Source: an uncultured Gemmiger sp. (GTDB lineage: Bacteria > Bacillota > Clostridia > Oscillospirales > Ruminococcaceae). Taken from it: a stretch of DNA of 39,594 nucleotides. The number at the start of each line of letters is the position of its first letter. The stretch's first letter is position 1. Position numbers and translations under genes: made by a program. Below are positions 17,113 through 24,389 of the stretch, one piece after another. Location: positions 1 through 39,594 of the forward strand of contig CALWNP010000022.1 in the NCBI GenBank assembly GCA_944382835.1. Reading direction: 5' to 3'. The notes beneath the pieces were generated by a model. It was not told the DNA's origin and did no database searches. It was given only the letters and a program-made list of their open reading frames with translations.

Positions 17113-17141
17113 ACTATACTGCATTTTTTCGGGTTTGTCAA
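17113..17141 (-). promoter_or_regulatory. Promoter of the ilvBNCD T-box leader
   Basis: On the minus strand TTGACA (plus 17136-17141), a 17-nt spacer and TATAGT (plus 17113-17118), with a start expected near 17106. Confidence 0.75.
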
Positions 17142-17170
17142 CAACTTCTTGTCAACTTTTTTGAAAATTC

Positions 17171-17199
17171 TTGCAGCCAATCACATACGAGATTATACT
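17171..17199 (+). promoter_or_regulatory. Promoter of DUF815 gene
   Basis: TTGCAG (17171-17176), a 17-nt spacer and TATACT (17194-17199), 40 nt before the start codon. It is back-to-back with the ilvB leader promoter. Confidence 0.65.
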
Positions 17200-17238
17200 G
17201 ATACTGTAAACTCTTGAATTGATATGGGGGATGGCAAA

Positions 17239-18456
17239 ATGAATCTCAAAGAAATTTCCACCCGCCTGGACGGGTTGGTGGTTTTCCGCAGCCTGCTGCA
17301 GGACCCGGTGCTCCGCCAGTTTGCCCAGCTGCTGCACGCCCGCTGTGCGCTGCAGGGCTGGCCCGAGCTGCGGCCTTTTGTGGAGGCCACGGCCTCCTTT
17401 GAAGCGGCCCTGTTTGAGTCCGGCACCGACTGGACCGCCGCGCTGCGGGAGCGGATTCTGGAGGACGACAACGTCTGCATCCGCAAGGCGGCCAGCGGCG
17501 GTGCCGGGCAGATCCTGGAGGGCTGCATGGCCGAGGAGCTGCGGTTTTTGCAGCAGCTGGGCAGCCTGGGGCTGGACGACCTGCTGGAGGATCTGCCGGA
17601 GGAGCTGCGCAGTGCCTGCGGATTTTTGCCCCGGTGGAGCTGCTCCCCGGCGGATTTTGCAGCGGACTACGCCCGCCGCTGTGCCGAGGTGGGCCAGAAG
17701 GGCTACGGCATGTTTGCCCGCCATCATGTGTTCATGGTGGAGGACGGTGTCCTGACGCCGGTGCGCTACCCCGATCCCCAGCGGCTTTCCGAGCTGCCGG
17801 GCTACGAGCGGGAGCGGGAAAAGGTCATCGCCAACACCAAGGCGCTGCTGGCCGGTCTGCCGGCCAACAATGTGCTGCTCTACGGCGACGCCGGCACCGG
17901 CAAATCTAGCACCGTCAAGGCCATTGCCAACGAGTTTGCCGCCGACGGGCTGCGGCTGGTTGAGGTCAAAAAGAACCAGCTCTACCAGATTCCCGCCCTG
18001 ATGGACCAGCTGGCCCAGAATCCGCTGAAGTTCATCCTCTTCATCGACGATCTGAGCTTCTCGGCCAACGACGACAACTTTGCCGCCCTCAAGGCCATTC
18101 TGGAAGGCAGCGTGGGCGGCCGCAGCCAGAACCTGGCAGTCTATGCCACCTCCAACCGGCGGCATCTGATCAAGGAAACCCTCAGCGACCGCAGCGGCGA
18201 TGACATCCACGAGGCCGACACCCGCCAGGAACTGATGAGCCTTTCGGCCCGGTTCGGCCTGACGGTGACCTTCCAGCAGCCGGACAAACAGCGGTTTGAA
18301 GCCATTCTGCTGGATCTGGCCCGCCAGTACCGGGTGCAGCTGCCCTCGGACCAGCTGTTCATCAAGGGCGAGGCCTTTGCGCTGCGTGCCGGTGGCCGCA
18401 GCCCGCGGGTAGCCAAACAGTTTATCGAGCTCTGTGCAGCCGGCGTCAAGCTCTGA
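17239..18456 (+). CDS. DUF815-family AAA ATPase
   Basis: The product is 405 residues. An N-terminal helical region of about 190 residues without recognised motifs precedes an ATPase core with Walker A GDAGTGKSST, Walker B FILFIDDLSF and a sensor-like YATSNRRHL. This matches the DUF815 family of single-gene AAA-type ATPases, whose cellular role is not established. ATG 17239 is preferred over ATG 17224 because GGGGGAT lies about 8 nt before the former and nothing useful precedes the latter. It has its own promoter and terminator between ilvB and ilvA, and shows no obvious tie to amino acid synthesis. Confidence 0.9.
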   Translation: MNLKEISTRLDGLVVFRSLLQDPVLRQFAQLLHARCALQGWPELRPFVEATASFEAALFESGTDWTAALRERILEDDNVCIRKAASGGAGQILEGCMAEELRFLQQLGSLGLDDLLEDLPEELRSACGFLPRWSCSPADFAADYARRCAEVGQKGYGMFARHHVFMVEDGVLTPVRYPDPQRLSELPGYEREREKVIANTKALLAGLPANNVLLYGDAGTGKSSTVKAIANEFAADGLRLVEVKKNQLYQIPALMDQLAQNPLKFILFIDDLSFSANDDNFAALKAILEGSVGGRSQNLAVYATSNRRHLIKETLSDRSGDDIHEADTRQELMSLSARFGLTVTFQQPDKQRFEAILLDLARQYRVQLPSDQLFIKGEAFALRAGGRSPRVAKQFIELCAAGVKL

Positions 18457-18468
18457 CGGCCGGGAATG

Positions 18469-18500
18469 GGGACGTTCGCTTGGGCGGACGTCCTTTTTTT
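18469..18500 (+). terminator. Terminator of DUF815 gene
   Basis: GGACGTTCGC pairs with GCGGACGTCC (one wobble) and is followed by seven T at 18494-18500. On the minus strand no T-tract follows, so it serves the plus strand only. Confidence 0.85.
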
Positions 18501-18503
18501 GTC

Positions 18504-19709
18504 TTAAACCCGCTCGCTGACCAGCTTGAAGCCTTCGGCGGTGAGGGTTTTCTTAATCTCCTGGATCTGGGCGGCGTCGCGGGTCTCCAGCCCCAGCTTC
18601 AGGAAGCAGCTGGTGATGGCCATGTTGGGGTCGGCCAGATCGTACTGGACGCTGACCACGTTGGCGCCGTGGCCCGAGATGATCTCGCTGACCCGGGTCA
18701 GCTGGCCGGGCTTGTCCTCCAGGGCGATCATCAGGTTGACCTTGCGGCCGCTCATGACCAGGCCGCGGGTGATGACCCGGGAGAGGATGTTCACATCGAT
18801 GTTGCCGCCCGAGACCAGGCAGACGGTCTTTTTGCCCTGGATGGGCAGATGTCCGAAGAGGGCTGCCGCCACCGGGGTGGCACCGGCGCCCTCGGCCACC
18901 AGCTTCTGGTTTTCCATCAGCGAGAGGATGGCCGCGGCGATTTCGTCCTCGCTGACGGTGTAGATGTCGTCCACATACTTGGTCACCATCTCGTAGGTGA
19001 TCTCGCCGGGGGTTTTGACCGCGATGCCGTCGGCAAAGGTGTCCACCGTGTCCAGCGTCTCATAGGCCTGGTCCCGGAAGGCGTTGAACATGCTGGCCGC
19101 CCCCGCCGCCTGGACACCGTAGACCTTGACGTCGGGGCGCAGGCTCTTGATGGCAAAGGCCACGCCGGCAATCAGGCCGCCGCCCCCAACCGGGACAATG
19201 ACCGCCTCCACATCGGGGAGCTGTTCCAGGATTTCCAGCCCGATGGTCCCCTGCCCTGCGATGACCTGCTCGTCGTCGTAGGGGTGGATGAAGGTCATGC
19301 CGGTTTCCTTCTGCAGTTCCACCGCCCGGTCGTGGGCATCGTCGTAGGTGCCCTTGACCAGTTCCACCTGGGCACCCAGCCGCTTGGTGCTCTCCACCTT
19401 CATGATGGGAGCGCCGTCCGGCATACAGACAACGCTTTTGATCCCCATCCGGGTGGCAGCCAGCGCTACCCCCTGGGCGTGGTTGCCGGCGCTGCAGGCG
19501 ATGACGCCTTTGCTGCGCTCTTCCTCTGAAAGCTGGCTGATTTTGTAGTAAGCCCCCCGCAGCTTGAAGCTGCCGGTGACCTGAAGATTTTCAGTTTTGA
19601 GATACAACTTAACCTCGTCGCTCATCCGCGGCGCCGCGATCAGATCGGTTTTGCGGGCCACGTCTTTCAGTACAAATGCGGCGTGGTAAACCTTATCCAA
19701 AGTCAGCAC
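18504..19709 (-). CDS. ilvA: Threonine ammonia-lyase (threonine dehydratase)
   Basis: PLP enzyme giving 2-oxobutyrate from threonine, the entry to isoleucine. The product is 401 residues. PLP lysine Lys49 is in GSFKLRGA, the phosphate-binding loop is VPVGGGGLIAG, and the C-terminal ~75 residues form one ACT domain (MIALEDKPGQLTRVSEII). This short form with a single ACT domain also occurs among TdcB-like catabolic enzymes, so biosynthetic versus catabolic role is not certain; proximity to ilvBNCD favours biosynthesis. The start is GTG at 19709 with AAGGAGG about 10 nt upstream. It has its own promoter and a structured leader. Confidence 0.93.
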   Translation of the reverse strand: MLTLDKVYHAAFVLKDVARKTDLIAAPRMSDEVKLYLKTENLQVTGSFKLRGAYYKISQLSEEERSKGVIACSAGNHAQGVALAATRMGIKSVVCMPDGAPIMKVESTKRLGAQVELVKGTYDDAHDRAVELQKETGMTFIHPYDDEQVIAGQGTIGLEILEQLPDVEAVIVPVGGGGLIAGVAFAIKSLRPDVKVYGVQAAGAASMFNAFRDQAYETLDTVDTFADGIAVKTPGEITYEMVTKYVDDIYTVSEDEIAAAILSLMENQKLVAEGAGATPVAAALFGHLPIQGKKTVCLVSGGNIDVNILSRVITRGLVMSGRKVNLMIALEDKPGQLTRVSEIISGHGANVVSVQYDLADPNMAITSCFLKLGLETRDAAQIQEIKKTLTAEGFKLVSERV

Positions 19710-19740
19710 GGTTTCCCATCCTCCTTCTCTTTTTTGACAA

Positions 19741-19776
19741 CAACAGACGGCCCCGCCGCTGCGGAGCCGTCTGCTG
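19741..19776 (-). promoter_or_regulatory. Strong hairpin in the ilvA leader
   Basis: CAACAGACGGC (19741-19751) pairs with GCCGTCTGCTG (19766-19776) with one wobble and an inner CCGC/GCGG stem. On the minus strand it lies between the ilvA promoter and ribosome binding site and is followed by TTGTC, a poor U-tract. It could be a weak attenuator or an mRNA-stabilising stem. No T-box sequence accompanies it. Confidence 0.45.
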
Positions 19777-19807
19777 CTTCTCCGTTGAAGTGTAACGTCT
19801 GAACACG

Positions 19808-19850
19808 ATTATAGTTGAATTTCATTGATTTGTAAAGTGAAATAATTTCA
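19808..19850 (-). promoter_or_regulatory. ilvA promoter with adjacent palindrome
   Basis: On the minus strand TTTACA (plus 19831-19836), a 17-nt spacer and TATAAT (plus 19808-19813). Overlapping and just upstream of the -35 is the perfect 13-bp palindrome TGAAATAATTTCA (19838-19850), a candidate regulator site. The rest of the gap from here to 20000 is AT-rich and shows nothing I can name. Confidence 0.6.
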
Positions 19851-19999
19851 TCTTTCTATCTTTTTCACCTGGCTATTTTTCCTTTCTTAGAAGGCAGGTC
19901 CCGACTTTATTTGCAGTTCAAATCAACGTCTCCATTTCAAAACAGACTTATTATAATTGTTTTATTTTCTTTTGCATCTTTTCTGCCGATTTAATCTGC

Positions 20000-20040
20000 A
20001 AAAAAATGGGCACACTGCAAAAAACTTGCAATGTGCCCAC
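20000..20040 (-). terminator. Terminator of the aldose epimerase gene
   Basis: On the minus strand GGGCACATTGC (plus 20028-20038) pairs with GCAGTGTGCCC (plus 20008-20018) and is followed by ATTTTTTT. It lies 23 nt past the stop and ends the uxaB-uxaA-epimerase cluster. Confidence 0.88.
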
Positions 20041-20062
20041 AGAGGGGAGATTTAAGGCAGTC

Positions 20063-20935
20063 TCAGCTGATGGAAACAGACCAGGTAAAGGTCTTGGAAG
20101 CGCCGGGGGCCAGCTCTTCGTGGCGGCCCGCCTCGTTGACGCTGTTGGCCCAGCCGTTCCAGGGTTCCATGCAGACAAAGTTCTCGGCATCCTGCTGCCA
20201 CAGCACGCCCTTGCCGAAGGTTGCCTCGTCAAAGGCAACCTCCACCTTGTGCCCGTTGCCGGCATCAGTGAAGGCCATGGGGCTCTTGACCCCGGTGAGT
20301 AGCCGGATGGAATCGGCGCTGCCGGGCTTTTTGGTCAGGGTGATCTGGGCCGGGGCCGCGGGCTGTTCTCCCTTGGCATCCTCGGAGCAGGTGGCGGCGT
20401 CAATGGCAAAGGTCACGTTCTCCAGCTTGCTGGCGGCAAAATAGGGGTGGAAGCCCACGCTGAAGGGCAGGGTCTTGTCCCCGGTGTTCTCCACCGTCAG
20501 GGCCAGGGTAGCGGTGTTGCCCGCCAGGGTGTACCGCATGGTGAGCAGGAAATCAAAGGGATAGACAAACTTGGTCAGGCCGTTGGGGGCCAGGGTCAGC
20601 TCGATGGCATCGTCCGCGGCGGTCTTGACCTGCCAGGGCAGCAGATCGGCAAAGCCATGAACCTCCATGGGGTAGGCCACGCCGTCAAAAATATGTACCC
20701 CGTTGTCCGGCTTGCTGCAGCTGGGGAAGAGAATGGGAATGCCGCAGCGGGGACGATCGGTGGACTCGAAGTTGCGGTCCCGCAGCCAGAGATACTCCTC
20801 CCCATCCTTGGTGAAGGAGGTCGCCATACCGCCCTTTTCGGGGGTAACGGTCAGGGCGTAGGCGCCGTCGGTCAGGGTGAGGGTTTTGTAATTGGCGCCA
20901 TACTTTTCATAGACGCCGATGGTCAGGGTGGACAT
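20063..20935 (-). CDS. Aldose 1-epimerase family protein
   Basis: Cytoplasmic sugar mutarotase-like enzyme of 290 residues in the GalM/LacX/YeaD superfamily. Conserved pieces are PRCGIPILFPSC near residue 65, EVHGFADLLPW with a probable catalytic histidine, VGFHPYF, and EPWNGWAN toward the C-terminus with the likely catalytic glutamate. It follows uxaA by 58 nt but has its own promoter in that gap. Context suggests anomer interconversion of uronates or other hexoses during pectin-sugar use; the exact substrate cannot be read from the sequence. Confidence 0.88.
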   Translation of the reverse strand: MSTLTIGVYEKYGANYKTLTLTDGAYALTVTPEKGGMATSFTKDGEEYLWLRDRNFESTDRPRCGIPILFPSCSKPDNGVHIFDGVAYPMEVHGFADLLPWQVKTAADDAIELTLAPNGLTKFVYPFDFLLTMRYTLAGNTATLALTVENTGDKTLPFSVGFHPYFAASKLENVTFAIDAATCSEDAKGEQPAAPAQITLTKKPGSADSIRLLTGVKSPMAFTDAGNGHKVEVAFDEATFGKGVLWQQDAENFVCMEPWNGWANSVNEAGRHEELAPGASKTFTWSVSIS

Positions 20936-20969
20936 GGATCAGTTCCTCCTTATGTACAATTACCCTTTT

Positions 20970-20997
20970 ATTATAGCATACCCGCCGGGTCTGTCAC
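20970..20997 (-). promoter_or_regulatory. Internal promoter for the aldose epimerase gene
   Basis: On the minus strand GTGACA (plus 20992-20997), a 16-nt spacer and TATAAT (plus 20970-20975). The -35 hexamer includes the uxaA stop codon. Confidence 0.6.
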
Positions 20998-22484
20998 AGC
21001 ACAACCCCATCCTTGAAGATGGAAATTTCCCGGAAGCCCTTCTGTTCCGCCTTGGTCAGCCGGCCGGAAGCGGTGGCCAGCACCAGGCTGTACAGGTCGG
21101 CCGCGGTCTCATCGATGGTCTTCTCCCCGTCGGCAATGACGCCGGCGTTGAAGTCGATCCAGCTGCTCTTTTTGGCAGCCAGCTGGCTGTTGGTGGAAAT
21201 CTTGATGGTGGGGGCCGGCGCCGCAAAGGGAGTGCCGCGGCCGGTGCTGAAGAGAATCATATGGGCCCCGGCGGCGGTGAGGGCGGTGGCGGAAACCAGG
21301 TCATTGCCCGGGCCGTAGAGCATGTTCAGCCCCTTGGTGGTGACGGCGTCCCCATAGCCGATCACGTCCATGATGGGGGCGGTGCCGCCCTTCTGGACAC
21401 AGCCACAGGACTTATCCTCCAGGGTGGTGATACCGCCCTGTTTGTTGCCCGGGCTGGGGTTGTCGTAGACCACCTCGTTGTGGGCTATGAAGTAGGCCTT
21501 GAAGCCGTTGATCATCTGGACGGCCTTTTCAAAGACTTCCTGGTTCTGGCAGCGGTCCATGAGGAAGCCCTCGGCGCCGAACATTTCCGGCACCTCGGTG
21601 AGGACGGTGGAACCGCCCCGTGCGCCCAGCATATCGGAGAAGCGGCCGATGGTGGGGTTGGCGGTGATGCCGGACAGCCCGTCCGAACCGCCGCACTTCA
21701 TGCCCACCACCAGCTCGCTGGCCGGGATGGGTTCCCGCTTGAACTGGCCCGCATAGGCGGCCAGCTCCTTGAGGATTTCCCGTCCGGCCACCAGCTCGTC
21801 GTCCACCTCCTGGCAGGTGAGGAACTTGACCCGGTCGGGGTCGTAGTCCCCCAGCTCGGCCACAAACTGGTCGTGGGTCAGGTTTTCGCAGCCCAGCGAG
21901 AGCACCAGCACCGCGCCGGCGTTGGGATGGCGGCAGAGGGCGGCCAGCAGCTTGCGGGTCTGGGCATGGTCATGGCCGGTCTGGGAGCAGCCGAAGGGAT
22001 GGGTGAAGGTGTACAGCCCGTCGATGGTGCCGGTGACCAGTTCCTGGTTCTGGTTGACCAGGGCTTTGGCGCAGTCGTTGACACAGCCCACGGTGGGGAT
22101 GATCCAGATTTCGTTGCGGATGGCGGCGCGGCCGTCCTTGCGGCGGTAGCCCAGGAAGGTCTCCGGTTCCACCTGTTCCAGGGGATGCAGGTTGGGGTGA
22201 TAGCTGTACTCCATCTCCCCCGAAAGGTTGGTCTTGATGTTGTGGGTGTGCATCCAGCTGCCGGGCTGGGCGTCAGCGGTGGCGTGCCCGATGGCAAAGC
22301 CGTACTTGATGACGTTTTCCCCTGCCTTGATGGGGGCAATGGCCATCTTGTGGCCCTGGGGAATGTCCTCGGCCGCCACGACGGTGCAGCCCAGGTCAGG
22401 TACCTGCACCGCCGTGCCCTTGGCGATGGGATGCAGGGCGACGACCACATTGTCCTTGGGGTTGATATGGATGGTAAGCGGCAT
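20994..22484 (-). CDS. uxaA: Altronate dehydratase
   Basis: Dehydrates D-altronate to 2-keto-3-deoxygluconate in galacturonate catabolism. At 496 residues it matches the E. coli enzyme length. The N-terminal SAF-type domain (about residues 1-90) ends with SWMHTHNIKTNLSGE. The C-terminal UxaA domain includes VGMKCGGSDGLSG and several conserved cysteines (GCVNDCAK, SCGCVQKGG) that may bind a metal. AAAGGAG is before the ATG. It lies 77 nt after uxaB, with a GC-rich hairpin in the gap. Confidence 0.95.
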   Translation of the reverse strand: MPLTIHINPKDNVVVALHPIAKGTAVQVPDLGCTVVAAEDIPQGHKMAIAPIKAGENVIKYGFAIGHATADAQPGSWMHTHNIKTNLSGEMEYSYHPNLHPLEQVEPETFLGYRRKDGRAAIRNEIWIIPTVGCVNDCAKALVNQNQELVTGTIDGLYTFTHPFGCSQTGHDHAQTRKLLAALCRHPNAGAVLVLSLGCENLTHDQFVAELGDYDPDRVKFLTCQEVDDELVAGREILKELAAYAGQFKREPIPASELVVGMKCGGSDGLSGITANPTIGRFSDMLGARGGSTVLTEVPEMFGAEGFLMDRCQNQEVFEKAVQMINGFKAYFIAHNEVVYDNPSPGNKQGGITTLEDKSCGCVQKGGTAPIMDVIGYGDAVTTKGLNMLYGPGNDLVSATALTAAGAHMILFSTGRGTPFAAPAPTIKISTNSQLAAKKSSWIDFNAGVIADGEKTIDETAADLYSLVLATASGRLTKAEQKGFREISIFKDGVVL

Positions 22485-22517
22485 GGTGGTTCTCCTTTAT
22501 GGTTTCTCAATCCAAAC

Positions 22518-22544
22518 GGGGGCCGGAGCCAGGCTCCGGTCCCC
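22518..22544 (-). other. Intercistronic hairpin between uxaB and uxaA
   Basis: GGGG-CCGGAGC pairs with GCTCCGG-CCCC around a CAG loop. No U-tract follows on the minus strand, so it looks like an mRNA processing or stability element that could set different levels of uxaB and uxaA, rather than a terminator. Confidence 0.45.
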
Positions 22545-22561
22545 GCGGGGTGTTGTTCGGT

Positions 22562-24055
22562 TTACAGGCAGCTGGCATAAGCAGCCTTGGCGCCTTCCTT
22601 GCGAATCAGCTCCAGATTCTTGACGGTGGCAGCCTCAAAGCCCTCCACCTGGGTCAGATCCTGGCCCCACATCTGCTCGTTGGTCATGACGGCATGGACC
22701 AGGGTGGCCGGGTCGTCATTCTTGTGCTGGTTGTAGAACTCCAGCACCCAGCGGTCATCGCTGATGGTGTACTCGTTGCCGGCAGGGCGCTTGCAGACCA
22801 GGCCCTTGTCGGTCAGGCCCTGGACATCGTTGGAATAGAAAGCGATGTAGGCGGCAAAGCTCATGGTCAGGCAGGTGGGCAGCTTGCCGTTCTTCTCCAC
22901 ATATTCCAGGAAGGAGGGCATGTTGCGGGCCCGCCACTTGGAGGTGGAGTTGAGGCTGATGCTCATGAGTTCATGGTTGACAAAGGGGTTGTTGAACCGG
23001 TCTTCCACCGCGGCGGCGAACTGCTTGCAGTCCTCCTGGTCCAGCGGCAGGATGGGCACAACCTCCTCCAGCAGCATCTTGTTCATGTAGCCGCGGATGG
23101 TGTCGTCGTGCATGCAGTCCCGGACGATGTCAAAGCCAGCCAGATAGGCACCCAGCACAAATCCGGTGTGGGCACCGTTGAGGATGCGGACCTTGCGTTT
23201 TTTGTAGGGGGTGACATCGGGCACCACCGGGCAGTTCAGGCCAGCCGCCTTGAAGGGCAGCTTGTCGGCCAGCCAGTCGGGACCTTCGATGTTCCAGACA
23301 CCGAAGACCTCGCCCACATCAATCAGGTCATCATGGTAGCCGTTCTCGGCCTCCAGACGGGCAACCTCCTCCGGGTCACGGACCCGGCCGGGCACAATGC
23401 GGTCCACCAGGGTGGAGCAGAAGGTGCAGTCCTCATTGACCCACTTCTTGAAGCCGTCCTCCAGGCCCCACTGGTCGATGTACTGGTTGACGCACTTGAG
23501 CAGTTCCTTGCCGTTGTTGTCGATGAGTTCGCAGGAGAGCATGATGATGCCCTTCTTGCCGGCCTTGTAGCGGGTGTAGAGCACCTGGGTCAGCTTGGCC
23601 GGGAAGGAAGAGGGTGGGCAGTCATTCTGCTGGCAGGCGGGGTCATAGACAATGCCCGCCTCGGTGGTGTTGGAAACGATGTATTCCAGGTCGTCCGAGA
23701 CTGCCACCTGCATCACGGCGTCATAGTCAGCCTTTTCGTAGGGGTTCAGGCAGCGGGAAACGCTTGAGATCACCCGTTTGGCATCCACCTTTTCCCCGTT
23801 CTGGCGGCCACGCAGATACAGGGTGTACAGGCCCTGCTGGGCGTTGATCATCTTGGACAGGCCCGGGGCGATGGGCTGCACCAGCACGCATTTGCCGTTC
23901 CAGCCCACCTTCTCGTTGGACATATCAAACCAATAGTCCACAAAAGCGCGCAGGAAGTTGCCTTCGCCAAACTGCAGAACCTTTTCGGGGGCATCTTTCA
24001 GGATGTAGCCCTGATAGCCGGACTTTTTCAAAACCTCATAATTCAAAGTTTCCAT
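22562..24055 (-). CDS. uxaB: Tagaturonate reductase (altronate oxidoreductase)
   Basis: NADH-dependent reduction of D-tagaturonate to D-altronate, second step of galacturonate use. The product is 497 residues of the mannitol dehydrogenase family. The N-terminal Rossmann region reads VLQFGEGNFLRAF, the middle has SNTTEAGI, and the C-terminal catalytic domain has KVRILNGAHTGFVLGAYLAG. This FGEGNFLRAF variant is typical of UxaB rather than of fructuronate reductase (UxuB). The start at 24055 has AAGGAGA 7 nt upstream. First gene of uxaB-uxaA and divergent from uxaC. Confidence 0.93.
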   Translation of the reverse strand: METLNYEVLKKSGYQGYILKDAPEKVLQFGEGNFLRAFVDYWFDMSNEKVGWNGKCVLVQPIAPGLSKMINAQQGLYTLYLRGRQNGEKVDAKRVISSVSRCLNPYEKADYDAVMQVAVSDDLEYIVSNTTEAGIVYDPACQQNDCPPSSFPAKLTQVLYTRYKAGKKGIIMLSCELIDNNGKELLKCVNQYIDQWGLEDGFKKWVNEDCTFCSTLVDRIVPGRVRDPEEVARLEAENGYHDDLIDVGEVFGVWNIEGPDWLADKLPFKAAGLNCPVVPDVTPYKKRKVRILNGAHTGFVLGAYLAGFDIVRDCMHDDTIRGYMNKMLLEEVVPILPLDQEDCKQFAAAVEDRFNNPFVNHELMSISLNSTSKWRARNMPSFLEYVEKNGKLPTCLTMSFAAYIAFYSNDVQGLTDKGLVCKRPAGNEYTISDDRWVLEFYNQHKNDDPATLVHAVMTNEQMWGQDLTQVEGFEAATVKNLELIRKEGAKAAYASCL

Positions 24056-24116
24056 AAAATGCTCTCCTTGCTTTTTGTTGTGCGGCGTACCAATTAGCCG
24101 CTTTCCAGTTGCTCTC

Positions 24117-24145
24117 ATTGTAATTTTTGTTTCCTGCGCCGTCAA
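24117..24145 (-). promoter_or_regulatory. Promoter of uxaB
   Basis: On the minus strand TTGACG (plus 24140-24145), a 17-nt spacer and TACAAT (plus 24117-24122). Confidence 0.65.
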
Positions 24146-24257
24146 GCGCTCTTCTGGCACAAACGCACATATTTTGCGCATCTGAGAGGCCCCGGAAAGC
24201 TTTTCCCATCTTGCACAACAATGCACCTTATTTTTTGGCGGTTTTTTCGGGAAATGG

Positions 24258-24300
24258 GCAACTTTTGCAACTTGTTCCCCCGGCGATTGCTCTGTATAAT
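24258..24300 (+). promoter_or_regulatory. uxaC promoter with GCAACTT direct repeats
   Basis: TTGTTC (24272-24277), a 17-nt spacer and TATAAT (24295-24300). Two direct copies of GCAACTT (24258-24264 and 24267-24273) abut and overlap the -35, a likely regulator site for the divergent uxa genes. The regulator is not in the window. Confidence 0.55.
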
Positions 24301-24389
24301 AATAGCAGGTTATGCTTTATTTTATCCTCGGCACAGCGCAGAATCAGTGCGGTGCCGGCATCAAACCGCAGCTGTAAAGGAGATTTCGT

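Noticed and set aside
19741-19776. T-box attenuator for ilvA
   Set aside because: There is no TGG-ACCGCG-type T-box core and the leader (about 90 nt) is too short for stem I.
19838-19850. CodY box at the ilvA promoter
   Set aside because: The palindrome TGAAATAATTTCA does not fit the CodY consensus AATTTTCNGAAAATT.
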